Below are positions 36,166-48,180 of a stretch of DNA of 64,000 nucleotides, one piece after another. Position numbers and translations under genes: made by a program. The notes under the pieces were generated by a model. It was not told the origin of the DNA. It made no database searches and saw nothing but the letters and a program-made list of their open reading frames with translations. The stretch's first letter is position 1. Each line of letters opens with the position of its first letter. The stretch spans positions 53,485,295-53,549,294 of the forward strand of contig OU015524.1 in the NCBI GenBank assembly GCA_907165065.1, given 5' to 3'. Source of the DNA: Caprimulgus europaeus (lineage: Eukaryota > Chordata > Aves > Caprimulgiformes > Caprimulgidae).

Positions 36166-37679
36166 TCACCCACGAGTGTTGAAGGAGCTGGCTGAGGTCA
36201 TTGCTAGGCCACTCTCCATCATCTTTGCTAAGTCGTGGGGAATGGGAGAGGTGCCTGAGGACTGGAGGAAGGCAAATGTCACTCCAATCTTCAAAAAGGG
36301 CAAGAAGGAGGACCCGGGTAACTACAGACCGGTCAGCCTCACCTCCATCCCTGGGAAGGTGATGGAACGACTTATCCTTGGTGCCATCTCTAGGCATATC
36401 AAGGATAAGAGGGTCATTAGGGGCAGTCAGCACGGCTTCACCAAGGGGAAGTCATGCTTGACCAACCTTCTAGACTTTTATGAAAACACGACCAGGTGGC
36501 TGGATGATGGTAGAGCAGTGGATGTGGTCTATCTTGATTTCAGCAAAGCATTTGACACGGTCTCCCACAGCATCCTCGCTGATAAATTGAGGAAGTGTGG
36601 ATTAGATGAGCAGGTAGTGAGATGGATTATTAACTGGCTGGTGGGAAGAAGCCAGAGAGTAGTGGTCAATGGGGCGGAGTCTAGTTGGAGACCTGTGTCT
36701 AGTGGAGTCCCTCAGGGGTCAGTACTAGGACCAGTATTATTCAATATATTCATAAATGACCTGGATGAGGGAATTGAATGCACTGTCAGCAAGTTTGCTG
36801 ATGATACCAAGCTGGGAGGAGTGGCTGACACTCCAGAAGGCTGTGCTGCCATCCAGAGAGACCTGGACAGGCTGGAGAGCTGGGCAGGGAAAAACTTGAT
36901 GAAATATAATAAGGGCAAGTGTAGGGTGTTGCACCTGGGCAGGAACAACCCCAGGTTCCAGTATAGGTTAGGAAATGATCTCCTAGAGAGCAGTGAAGGG
37001 GAAAGGGATCTGGGAGTCCTGGTGGACAGCAGGATGACCATGAGCCAGCACTGTGCCCTTGTGGCCAGGAAGGCCAATGGCATCCTGGGGTGCATTAGAA
37101 GGGGTGTAGTCAGTAGGTCAAGAGAGGTTCTTCTTCCCCTTTACTCTGCCCTGGTGAGGCCACATCTGGAATATTGTGTCCAGTTCTGGGCCCCACAGCT
37201 CAAGAAGGACAGGGAGCTGCTTGAGAGAGTCCAGCGAAGAGCCACCAAAATGATTAAGGGAGTGGAACATCTCCCTTATGAGGAAAGGCTGAGGGAGCTG
37301 GGCCTCTTTAGCTTGGAGAAGAGGAGACTGAGGGGGGACCTGATTAATGTTTATAAATATTTGAATGGTGAGTGTCAGGAGGATGGGGCCAGGCTCTTTG
37401 CAGTGATGACCAATGATAGGACAAGGGGCAATGGGTGTAAGCTGGAACACAGGAGGTTCTGCTTAAATTTGAGAAAGAACTTCTTTACAGTAAGGGTGAC
37501 AGAGCACTGGAACAGGCTGCCCAGGGAGGTTGTGGAGTCTCCTTCTCTGGAGACATTCAAGACCCGCCTGGACGCCTTCCTGTGTGATCTCATCTAGGTG
37601 TTCCTGCTCCAGCAGGGGGATTGGACTAGATGATCTTTCGAGGTCCCTTCCAATCCCTAATATTCTGTGATTCTGTGAT
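36166..37679 (+). mobile_element. Young 5'-truncated CR1 LINE
   Basis: About 1.5 kb of the 3' part of a CR1 non-LTR retrotransposon. It carries an uninterrupted reverse transcriptase frame, then an 82-base 3' UTR (GGGGGATTGGACTAGATGAT, CCCTTCCAATCC) ending in two tandem ATTCTGTG octamers at 37662-37677. A full CR1 is about 4.5 kb; ORF1 and the endonuclease half of ORF2 are missing, so this copy cannot move itself. The open frame and intact 3' end make it the youngest element in the window. Antisense open frames of 60-166 codons across it are shadows. Confidence 0.97.
36176..37597 (+). CDS. CR1 ORF2 C-terminal half: reverse transcriptase
   Basis: 473 codons with no stop. The element copies its RNA into DNA at the target site. 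Visible landmarks: [11 protein letters not shown] at 51-61; [15 protein letters not shown] at 85-99; motif [10 protein letters not shown] with catalytic Asp at about 121; motif [13 protein letters not shown] at 175-186; motif C FADD at 207-210 with both catalytic Asp residues present; thumb and C-terminal region from about 240, including CVQFWAPQ and [18 protein letters not shown]. The first codon is GTG and the frame continues upstream (IHPR), so this is not a real start: the N-terminal endonuclease was lost by 5' truncation. The stop is the TAG at 37595-37597. The RT core looks complete, but without a promoter, start codon or endonuclease it should not be functional. Confidence 0.95.
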   Translation: MLKELAEVIARPLSIIFAKSWGMGEVPEDWRKANVTPIFKKGKKEDPGNYRPVSLTSIPGKVMERLILGAISRHIKDKRVIRGSQHGFTKGKSCLTNLLDFYENTTRWLDDGRAVDVVYLDFSKAFDTVSHSILADKLRKCGLDEQVVRWIINWLVGRSQRVVVNGAESSWRPVSSGVPQGSVLGPVLFNIFINDLDEGIECTVSKFADDTKLGGVADTPEGCAAIQRDLDRLESWAGKNLMKYNKGKCRVLHLGRNNPRFQYRLGNDLLESSEGERDLGVLVDSRMTMSQHCALVARKANGILGCIRRGVVSRSREVLLPLYSALVRPHLEYCVQFWAPQLKKDRELLERVQRRATKMIKGVEHLPYEERLRELGLFSLEKRRLRGDLINVYKYLNGECQEDGARLFAVMTNDRTRGNGCKLEHRRFCLNLRKNFFTVRVTEHWNRLPREVVESPSLETFKTRLDAFLCDLI

Positions 37680-38979
37680 CTCTGAAATATTTCCAAATTC
37701 TATGTATAAGCTACTACTTGTAAGAATAAGGATCTTGAAACCTGGTCCTTCTAGAGAAACCAACATGAGTAAGAATCACAATTTTTCATATAGTTTGAAT
37801 AACTCTAGTTTTATCGTGACTTGTAGAATTCTATAGCTTATCTTTATTCTTGCAAGATCAACAAATTAGTCCAATGATGGCAGTAGTTCTTCCTCACTAT
37901 TCCTTCGAAAGAACCTGCATGCTTTGGTCAGCTCTCGGACCTTCTGTATAAACAGGGACATAATTGTATACAGAAATTTGGTTTCCAAATTTTGGACAAT
38001 GGGCACATATTCTGGGGAAAAAAAAAACAAACAAACAACCAAACAACTTTGGTGATTATTATTGTTGTTTTCTCTTGAATATTCATTGGATTGCCATTGA
38101 AAGCAAATCAAGCTTCTGACTAAGTGTGGGCAAAGCGGGTGTAGGCTATGTGCTAGCTCCAGCCAGCAGTGATATAGGAGGCCTTTTCTTTATTAACAAA
38201 AAGGTATAGTTTATCAAAAGTTAAAATTAAAATTTAAAATGTTGACTGTACAAGGTGAACCACAGGCATGTGGATGATTGAGACCTGTCCTAGAGTCAAA
38301 TATAGATGATTGAAGCCTCATAGTCCATTGTGAAGCTAAAAAAAATTGTTTCATTTTAAAACTAGCTAATTGCATGTGTAGACAAGGGATCATCCAGGAC
38401 ACACAAAGAGGGTAAGAACACAATTCCCAGTCTTACAACTGAAGCAATCTTCCAAGAATTCTACTGGGCCTATCATGAACAAATAATTTTTTAACTGAAG
38501 ATAACCAAAATTTTTTTCAACAAAAATGGTAATTTTTTTTAAAAAATGTTGTTAATGTTTTTTAAATGTATGCATTAGATATGATTGATTTCTCAGTGAT
38601 AGGCTTTGAGTTTGCATCTATACACTCTTTTGCTCCTGTCCTGAAAATTCTTCCACTAGAAAGGATGATCTAATTTTAAATAACCTAAATAAATCCTGCT
38701 TTTTCCGTGTTAGCCATACTACACGTACGTTCTTTACCAGCTAGATGAAATTCAAGTTTTTCAACTTAATTTATTAATTCAGTTTCTAAAACAGATAACT
38801 TTTATAAAAACGTTGTTCTAATTACTTGGTCATATTAGTTGATTGGAATTTGACTGTTTTATAAATTGCAAGCATAAAATTAAAACAACTTTTTAAATTC
38901 TTTGGTTTCTTTGTGGGAGAGGTAGTTATCTTGTTGATTGTTAATAGAGATTTACAAATCATGTTACCTGATAGATTTT

Positions 38980-39017
<38 letters not shown>

Positions 39018-42000
39018 CGTCCAGAGTCTGGAGAAGTTTTTTTTAGAATGCACTGGTTTATGTGACCTTATGTCAGTGAAATAATTTAAGGTCTGGCCTC
39101 ATACAAGTCAAAAAGCAGACAAATGTCATGCTCCTGTATGTCTAATATGTATTCTACTTACTGTAAGAAGGTTAATTATAAAGGAGAAGCCTTGAACAAA
39201 TTGTAAATGTGATTATCAATCATTTTCATGTTTCCTAGGGACAGTGTGCATTTCTATAATTAAGGGGGTACATTTAACCAGCACAAACATGACCAAAAAA
39301 AATTAAAAATCAATGTCTTAATATGTGTTTTTGAAGTTGGGTCCATTTCTTTCTTGAACTGGACTACATCTATGAAATTATTGTATCAAAATCAATTACC
39401 AAATAATGGTTGCTTACGTTATTTTGAGTGGTTTTAATTAAAAAAACAGTTGTAAGGTAATGGACACATTTTATTTTTTTAAAAAAAGTTTTGGGGTAAT
39501 ACTGTCTATAAATATTAGGTAAAAGATGATAGTCTTTAAAGAACAGTTTCAGGTGGTGTTCAGGAACTGGGTCTTGGCTTTCAGGAGAAGAACATGTTAC
39601 CTTTCTTCAGATGTTAGACTACTAAAAGAAAAATTTAAATATTGTATGCAGACTGAGCGGAGGAGAGGAAGATTTTCAAGAGCAATCCTTGCATCTCTGT
39701 ACCAAGTGTTCTGAATTACATAAAATGGTACTTTTATGTCTTGTTTTGCTATGGTCTGTTTTTGATTAACCCAGGGCAGTTTATCCAGTTTTGAGGTTAA
39801 CTCCACCAGTCGGGCAGAAGGACTCGCTGGCAGGAAGCAGGGTGGGTTCTGTTGCAGAGCCACCCTGGGCTGCTCTGCACAGGTGTCTCACGTGCCTCTT
39901 CACTCTTCCATTTACACCTTCCTCTGTTGTGTAATCTCTCTTACATAAAGTAGCTTGATCTGTTGGGTTTTTTTCCCCTGTGTTATTCATTACATGAATA
40001 ATTCAGTAACCTACAAAAAAAAAAAAACCATGACTGTGACTTTGAACTTGAAACTAGAATTTGGTTTTTAAGGAGAAAAAAAAAAAGGGTAGGTACAAAA
40101 TGGAATATTCCATGGAGTTTTACCTTCCTGAAGATCTTTATCCTCTCACTTCCAAAAGAAACTTTTGTGTGTTGGAGGTTTAGCCACCCTAGCATCCAAT
40201 GTTTATTATGAAAGATATCAGCGCTTCCAAAGCAGTTGTGTAGCACAATTGGTATGATTAGATCTTTTCTCGGGCTCCTGATCTGTTAAGAACAGTTAAA
40301 TTGGATTGTCTTGTGTTATTGTAGATCATCCCTGTGTCTCACTGATCAATTTATGTGGCATGGATACTGTATGCTTTCCTCTTCCATCATTTACTTCGGC
40401 CTTTTAGCTATTCGACTTACTATTATATTGTTAATTGTACCTTTTCCTTCAGTTCATCCAGAAGTCATTTCTGTATTTGCTATCTCTGAAGATTTTATTC
40501 GGGATCATAAGTTTTAATATCATCATATCTGCTTCAATGGATCTAACATATACAGATTTTGCTCCACTAAGCTGTAATATTGCAAATATATGCAGAAACA
40601 CTCTAGTGGGTGTCTCTAACACTGTATTTCCCTGCATAACTTCATCACAGTTCTTTGTTTTTCTCCTGGTTTAAAAATAAGAACAAATTTAATAGAAAAT
40701 TGAAAACAAAATTGTATGGTTGAATTTAAACCCACCCCAAAAAGCAAGATACAGCTGAGCATGACAACTGCAGTTGCCCATAGCGTCCTTCTGAATGATA
40801 CTAAAAGCAATGGCTGAACATTCTCTACTTAGTGATAAAAATAAGAAGTCTTTCCTACTTTAATCCTTCTCCTCATGTATACAGGCAAAATGTAGTAAGT
40901 GAAGAAAATATAGTTGAACAATCACTTGGACTCTTTGCAAACCCTGCATTTTACTGCTCATAGAGCTGTACACCTCATTAAAAAAATTGAGGCAACAACT
41001 TTGATAAAAAGGACTTTTTAGTATAATTTAAAAATCCCAAATGGAATGTCATGTGAAGCTGCAGCACAAAACTAATATAACAAGCATAGATGTATATTTA
41101 AAATTATATGTTTAAAACAAGAAGTTAATTTAAAATTCTCTTGTGCTGTGTACAAGTAGCCCAGAATGGAGAGACCCTTGAGAACTGTACAACAATATTA
41201 AGTAAATTATTACAAAAACGAAATGCATCAAGCTAATAGATCTATTAAACAGATGATATTTCAAGAGATAATCAGTGCACTTGACAGGCTTTTACTATGT
41301 AAAGTGTTCTGAAATACAGCTATTTACACAACAGCCTATGTGGTCTCTCTTCTTTCTCATGGTATTTCAAAATGTTCTTGAAGTTTACCACTTGTCAAAA
41401 TGTATTAGTTGGCATTTACCTTTGTTAAAGATTTCAGAATCTTGCCAAGTTAATTTAAGATTTTGACAGTAATTATTAGAGAAGCTTGCAAAATAATTAA
41501 CATTTTATTTCATGTTGTATTATGTTGCTTTACACATTGTGTTGCTTAATAGTTAAATCTGAGTTTTCTTTAAATATAGGAAACCAATTTGTTTTAGTGC
41601 AGTTAATAAAGAATGTTAATTTAGAAAATGAAAAGGTGTGTTAAATGATTTAATATGATAACCCCATGATTTGCTTAAAATTGACAGTTACTTGGGCCTG
41701 CATTGGTTTAATATGGGTAGATACATTAGAAATATGGTACAGCTCTTTAATTTTTTTTCTAAAAGAACTTGGAAAAAAAATTACTTCTCCCTTCTTTTTC
41801 TTCATCCTCAGTGTTGAAAATGAATATGCTCTGTCGTAGAAAATACTGTTTTGAGAGAGAGCTAGCAGTTGCATACAAGTTTGGGAATATGGGGAGAGAA
41901 ATGCATGTATGTTCACTTACAAGGATGGAACTGTGCATAATTACATCATGCTTATGACCAGTTTCCGTATGCTGACTGTAACTTGCTCTTCCTGAGCCTG

Positions 42001-44044
42001 TTTCAAAATCAGGAGAAGGGGTATGACATTGGCTAAGTTTTAAAATAGAAGTACTTTTGGCTGTTTTTAAAGGGTCAAGATTTCCCAGCAGACCTTGTTG
42101 CTGGCTTTTCTTGTTATTTTAGTTCCCTAAATTTCCACATTGATCAGTGTGGAGAAGAGTCCACCTTATACCCCTTGCATTGAACCATATGTTCCTCAAA
42201 ATAGTGTTATGGGAGGGTGAAGAGTTTGAAATGCTGACCAGTAATGTAACAGGAACTAAATGAGGGGGTACAAAGGAACAGACTTTCTGGATCTGTGTGG
42301 ATCCACATCCAAGTAGCACCAGGCCATGACTGGTGCTCTGGGAAGCCTGGCACATGGACTGTGCCAGACTTGTTCTGCTCTGTTCCCAGAAATCCTCAGA
42401 CAGTTTTGAACTGTAGGTGCTCAGGTAGCTGGAGTATTTGGAGCATGTCCCCTAGTGTGGTGTCCCAAAAAAAGGCTGTCTTCGGGTAGTGTAAGTGCAG
42501 CACATGTGGGTTTTTAATGGATTGAGCTTACTTTGAGTACCTGAAAAACTCCGTGAAACCTATGTGATCCAGGTCAAACTTGATTGTTTGGAAGGTCTAG
42601 AAAAGCAAGAGTGTAATTTGGAGAACAGTGTAAAACCATGTTTAGCTGCAGTAGGCATTGTTTTCCTAAGCTCCACTGTGCTGAACTTCATTTGAACAAT
42701 GTTTTCTTAATACTAATTTTTAATATTCCTATTTTAAAAACAGTTCTTTGTCTTACTGAGAAGCTGTTTCTTCACCTAACCTTCTTGTGCCAGATTGCAG
42801 TTCGTGTTTTCCCTTTAGTGCACAGGCGAAGCAAGGGTTAATAAGAAAAAGAAGTTTAACCCCTAGGTCACAAGTTCAATTTTGTCCTATGTCAGTAATG
42901 GTAAAAGTCACATTTGAGGAGCTGTATGACATGAATATGGGATCTTGGTGACTTTTTTTTAGTAGCCTTCATCCATGGAACAAAAAACCTAATCTCCTTT
43001 CTCTTCACAGGATGGTCTGAGTTTAAAAACATGCATTATTTGTCTAAATTATCTGTTTTCCCTGGATAAATAGTCTATTTTTAAAACTGAAAACCCCATA
43101 TCTTTTTCCAAGTCCTAAATTCATTATTGTGAAAGATTTTATAAGAACGAGGACAAACCCTTTACTTCAGTTGTCAAATTTGCTTATGACTCTAATATTA
43201 AAATACATCAGTAGTTATCATTTCCCATCAATGCATTGCTTCTAAATTAGTAGTGCATTACTACTAAAATTTCACAAACAGATATCACTTATAAAGTGAT
43301 TTATAAGTGTGACTAATATGCATACTGATTGGTTTAATTTTATTTCTAGGGATGAAGTAGAGTGCCAAGAGCAACAGACCTGTGCTAAAAAATCCTTGAG
43401 TTCTTGTCCTTGAGTACGCTAAAGGCATAAGGACAAGTGAGGGAAGACAGTTGGTTTCTGATGAAAGTAGTGGTGTTCGGTTACCTGTGATCGTGTTTAA
43501 TTTGGCAGTGTTGCAAATGTAGACTCATGATGAGATATACGTTTTTCCACTTTCTGTTGCATAGTGTATAACATGTTTTCTTTGGAGCTGATAGAGAAAA
43601 GTAAATGTCGTAGGATACACTGGGTATACTGGTGTTTGCATGCACTCTCCGCTCACTGTAAAACATGTTACTATGTTACTCAAAATGAGCACAAGTTGTT
43701 GAAAGTTCTACAAATACTGTGTGCTTTCCTTATGTTTTAGTTTTTTAAAAAAAAAAAGGGTAAATTATTTTGTGGGATTTTTTTGAGTGCTTTTTTATGG
43801 CTATTTTGCAGAATAGAAAATGAAGCAGATGTTTCAGCAGATGTCACAGGGGGCCTCTGGAGGGAATGGCTGTTCTGTGCACCAACAGCATTAGAAAACT
43901 TCCGAAAGGAGGGGGGCGAAATCTACAGTTATGTAGTCTGAGATTCAGTGACCCCAAAGGCTTTAAGATTGCAGCTTTTAAGAGTGGTAGGTTCTACTTT
44001 TATTCTTGTGTCAGGGCAGAAATTTTAAAACTTTCATCACAAAC
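37680..44044. other. Noncoding interval between the two large CR1 copies
   Basis: AT-rich. It contains a 32-base A run at 38984-39015, a short A/C-rich island near 38020-38045, and many T/A homopolymers. No protein-like frame or RNA gene recognised. Confidence 0.6.
38984..39015. repeat. Poly(A) tract, 32 bases
   Basis: An uninterrupted run of 32 A. It could be the tail of a retroposed copy, but the upstream 200 bases resemble no known gene or element, and no flanking duplication is evident. Confidence 0.95.
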
Positions 44045-45442
44045 AGAAGGTAAATTCCACCCCTGTCTTCAAGAAGGGTAAGAAGGAGGACCCAGGGAAC
44101 TACAGGCCTGTTAGCCTTACCTCAGTCCCTGGAAAGGTAATGGAACAGCTCGTCCTGGAGGCCATCTCTAAGCATGTGAAAGACAAGAAGGTCATCGGGG
44201 TAGTCAGCATGGGTTCACCAAAGGGAAATCATGCTTAACTAACCGGATTGCCTTCTATGACAGGACAACTGGCTGGATAGATGAGGGGAGGGCAGTGGAT
44301 GTTGTATACTTGGATTGAGCAAGGCTTTTGTACTGTCTCCCGTGACATCCTCATTGGCAAACTCAAGAAGTGTGGACTTGATGACTGGACAGTGAGGTGG
44401 ATTGAGAACTGGCTGAATGGCAGAGCTCAGAGGGTTGTCATTGGTGGTGTGGAATCAAGTTGGAGGCCTGTATCTAGTGGTGTCCCTCAAGGGTCAATAC
44501 TGGGTCCACTGTTGTTCAACCCATCCATCAGTGACTTAGCTGAAGGAACAGAGTGCCTCCTCAGCAAATTTGCTGATGATACTGAACTGGGAGGAGTGTT
44601 GTATACGCCAGACAGCTGCTTTGCCATTCAGAGGGACCTCGACAGGCTGGAGAGATGGGCAGAGAGGAACCTCATGAGGTTCAACAAGGGAAAGTGTAGG
44701 GTCCTGCATATGGGAAGGAATAACCCCATGCACCAGTACAGGTTGAGGGCTGATGTCCTGGAAAGCAGCCCTGTGGAGAAGGACCTGGAAGTCTTGGTGG
44801 ACAAGTTAAATATGAGCCAGCAGTGTGCTCCTGTGGCCAGGAAGGCTGGCGGTATCATGGGTTGTGTTAGGAAGAGTGTTGCCAGCAGGTCGAGGGAGGT
44901 TCTCCTCCCCGTCTTCTCTACCCTGGTGAGGCCCCACCTGGAGTACTGTGTCCAGTTCTGGGCTCCCCAGTACATTAAGGACACGGAACTTCTGGAGAGT
45001 TCCAAAGGGTGACTAAGACGATTAAAGGACTGGAGCATCTTTCATATGAGGAAAGGCTGAGGGAGCTGGGCCTGTTCAGCCTGGAGAAAAGGTGACTCAA
45101 ACGGGGTCTGATTAATGTTTATAAATATCTAAAGGGAGAGTGTCTAGGCGACAGGGCCAGGCTCTTTTCATTGACACCCAACAATAGGGTGAGAGGCAAC
45201 GGGCATAAACTGCGGCATAGGAAGTTCCATCTGAACATAAAGAAGAACTTCTTTACTATGAGAATGACTGAGCACTGGAACAGGTTGCCCAGAGAAGTTG
45301 TGCAATCTCCCTCCCTGGAGATATTCAAAAACCATCTGGAGAAAATCTTGGTTCATGTGCTCTAGGAGTCCCTGCTTGATCAGGGTGGTTGGACTAGACC
45401 TTCAGAGGCCCCTTCCAACCTCAACCATTCTGTGATTCTATG
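44045..45442 (+). mobile_element. CR1 LINE, 5'-truncated and frameshifted
   Basis: Homologous along its whole length to the element at 36.2-37.7 kb. It starts at the segment encoding K(A/V)N(V/S)TP(I/V)F and ends in ATTCTGTG plus ATTCTATG (45427-45442). The reverse transcriptase frame is broken. One base is lost near 44196. Single-base losses around motif A (about 44313 and 44330) put a stop and wrong frame where the DFSKAFD block should be. A further indel near 45000 ends the downstream frame at 45012, and a TGA appears at about 45093. It is clearly older than the 36-kb copy but much younger than those at 12 and 29-30 kb. Confidence 0.95.
44281..45012 (+). pseudogene. Remnant CR1 reverse transcriptase frame
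   Basis: The longest surviving open piece of this copy. It retains motif B ([16 protein letters not shown]), motif C ([11 protein letters not shown]) with both Asp residues, and the CVQFWAPQ block of the thumb. The first 20 or so codons are in the wrong frame, because the motif A segment is shifted by single-base deletions, so the catalytic Asp of motif A is not encoded. The frame ends early at 45012 after another indel; homology resumes in other frames to about 45365. Non-functional. Confidence 0.9.
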
Positions 45443-47176
45443 AACAGTATTCCTTATCCTTTGGCAGTATGAAATATTAGCAAGGATTGCAGTAATCCTC
45501 TGCCAGTTCTTGTGCAAAGTGCTTCATCTTCAAGAGGAGCATCAGAAGCAGATTCCCCTGCCTTCTGGAAAATAACCTTTCTTGGGCCCCTGCAGAGATG
45601 TGCTTCATGGAGGAGCTGCCAGAAGGACCAGGCGCGCTGATCTGGAAATGTATTTTCTGGGCTGGTTAAAACCGAAAAAGTGAGAAAAGGAAGAAGAAGA
45701 ATAGAGATTAAAAGCAAATTTATAAAAGCATAGAACGAGAGATCAACTTTAGATTCTAGCCATGCAATTAAGTGGTACCAGTTGCACCATTTAGTCAGCT
45801 CCAGACTGAGACTCATTTGATTTCACAGCAAGGAAGAATTTCAGCAACTTCCCCATCCTGTTTAGCGGTGCCTTGCTCAGGAAACAACTTTCTTATCACC
45901 CTTCCCATTTTTTTTTTTTTTTTAATCAAAATGCTTTTCCCAGTTCTAATAACCATAACAAGAAGGGGATGGTGGGGGAAGCTGGAGTTAAAATTATAGG
46001 CAACTCTGCTATCTTTATTCTATAATGTGCAAAAATGGTTTTTTTACACACTATATGAATATTGGCTCCAGCAGTCCTGAGTTAGCATGGTTACTCGTAG
46101 GGTGTTCGTGCCCTGAATGTTCCATTCTGTAGATGCAGTTTTGTGGAAAATGTCATCTTGCTAATGAATATAAACATATATTATGAAGAAAAAGGAAGAC
46201 ACCATTTCATTTGGGAATAAAGGCTTTTGTCAGTGAGGCCTTGTAGCTTCCAGATATATCTGAATCTTCTGTCTGAATGGCACAAAGCTACAGGGAAGAT
46301 AAAGTGATAGGTCTTGGAAGTCAAGAAAACCTTTCGAAATGCAAAACAAGCCTTTGTCTTTTTAATTACCCAGAGTAGGCTGTTGAAAGGAGTGGCATGA
46401 TGGAGAGGGCAAAGGTAAGGAAAGCAGCTCATGATTTATCATGGAGCTGAACTTGCCCAAATCTGCAGAGGCAGGAAACGTACAATTTCCCAGTTCATTA
46501 AAGGCAGCAAGCTGTCAGTCAGATGCTTATGAGCCAGCTCAGCTGAGAGAGGGCACATGCCTTGGTTGTTTACACAGAAATCCTATGACTGCTGCACAAA
46601 CGCTTTCGCAGCAGCTGTTGGCAGCACTTAACACAGTGGCGTGTTGCTTTGATTTCAGACGTGCTTCCCGGCTGGGACCTGCTTTACCATGTCGTCCCAA
46701 ATCACCTCAGAGGGATACAGAGCACCCTAATTTTTTTTAGTATTTCAGAAGTAAATTTTACATGCTGTATTTTATCTGGGATTGACTGTGTGTATCTATT
46801 CATTTGATCTGTGAGTTACTGCTTCTAAGAATAAATTATTGTAATAACTTATTCAGTGGGAATCTCTAGTAAAGTAGAATGATTTCTCTGTAAATCCATC
46901 CTTTTCCCTGCTGCATGCTGCAATATGAAGAACAGCTATGATCCTACTTCAGGGTGGAAAAGAGTTGCCAGGACAGAAGAAAGAGAGATATTAAAATTTT
47001 AAGAGGATTAAAGAATTCCTAACAAAATAGTTTTTTCCTCATGTTTGTCCAAAATCTGAGAAGCACAAAATGAAGGGGGGAGAAAAAAACCCCAGAATTA
47101 CACAGAGTGAAACAAAACCTAGTAACATGGAGGTGTAAGAATGTATGAGCTGTTTTGTTGGGATGTTTAGTTGTGG
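45443..47176. other. Noncoding interval with one GC-richer patch
   Basis: AT-rich overall. A slightly GC-richer patch at 46441-46740 is open on the plus strand for 99 codons, but no domain or splice context is recognised. A minus-strand frame at 45454-45816 also shows nothing recognisable. Confidence 0.55.
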
Positions 47177-47224
47177 TCGGTTTTGGGGTGGTTTTTTTTT
47201 GTTTGTTTGTTTGGGTTTTTTTTG
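47177..47224. repeat. T/G-only low-complexity island
   Basis: About 48 bases of T and G only, including (GTTT)n units and GGGGTGG. It is the complement type of the A/C islands elsewhere in the window. Confidence 0.75.
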
Positions 47225-48123
47225 TCTGAGGTTTGTTTACATGTGTGATTAGATGAGTATCTTTTGATTCTGGGCAGTACAGAGCTGTATGAACATCACT
47301 GTGTGTATGAGTGTAGAAAGCACTGCAGAGCTCTAAAGAGAGGAGTAGAGCAGAACCTGGGACTATCCTGGGCTACCATTCCCAGAATGGTATGATGTCC
47401 TACAGTGATAGGATAAAACGGAAGATAAAAGTTCACTGAGAGGGAGAAAAATACCCTAAGTGGCAGCACTTGCCAGTCCCTTATGATACAGCATGCAAAA
47501 TACCATGGCTTAAATGTCACAGCATTTGAAGTAATAGAATATTTTGGTGCAAGTATTGTGAAAGATTTGCATGTATTATCCACTACCCAAATGGAAAGAA
47601 ATGTTCTGCCAAGTTCTTAGTTATGAAAATGTAAATGGCTGGAATTATACTCAGAAAGTTGTCTTCCTTTTCACTATATCATTTAGTAGCTCCTGGAAAA
47701 AAAGAGAATGGTTTTGCTGATTCAAGGGCCTTGGAGATGTTTGTTGCTATTTTCCCATGTACCGTAAATCTCATTATTTATACTTCCAGCAGCAAGCTGC
47801 TTTGCAGATGTAGAGACTGAAATTTATGGCAAAAAGTAAAGGACTCCAGTGGTTTAATATTGTCCACAGTTGAATTGAAATAAATCTAGAGCAACTGCAT
47901 TTAAGTGTAATAGTTGCTTCAGAACTTTTTTATTGCAATACCTTTTCTCTCCAATGTGTTTTTTTTCCTTGATTTTTTATTACCACTTATTTATCAAGAA
48001 TCATGTAACTTGAGACTATTAAAAAGGGAATTGTGAATTAACTGTTGGATATTTGTGACCCTTATTTGAACATCTGCTTCATTGCTAAAAGCCAACCTGT
48101 TGTGGTGGCAAATTTCCTGTATT
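47225..48123. other. Noncoding interval, nothing recognised
   Basis: AT-rich, with short chance frames only. Confidence 0.6.
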
Positions 48124-48180
48124 GTTGGGCTTTTTTTTTTGGTTGTGAGGGGTTTTTTTGTTGATTTGTTGGGTTTTTTT
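48124..48180. repeat. T/G-rich low-complexity island
   Basis: T runs separated by GG and GGGG, with almost no A or C over about 57 bases. Confidence 0.75.

Noticed and set aside
35933-36433. 166-codon minus-strand open frame, plus other antisense frames inside 36.2-37.6 kb
   Set aside because: They lie opposite the CR1 reverse transcriptase and carry no motif of their own; codon bias of the sense frame keeps the antisense open.
38780-39015. Poly(A) run as the tail of a processed pseudogene
   Set aside because: No gene-like sequence or flanking duplication seen upstream; kept only as a simple repeat.
44536-45038. Minus-strand open frames of 65 and 136 codons
   Set aside because: Antisense shadows of the second CR1 copy.
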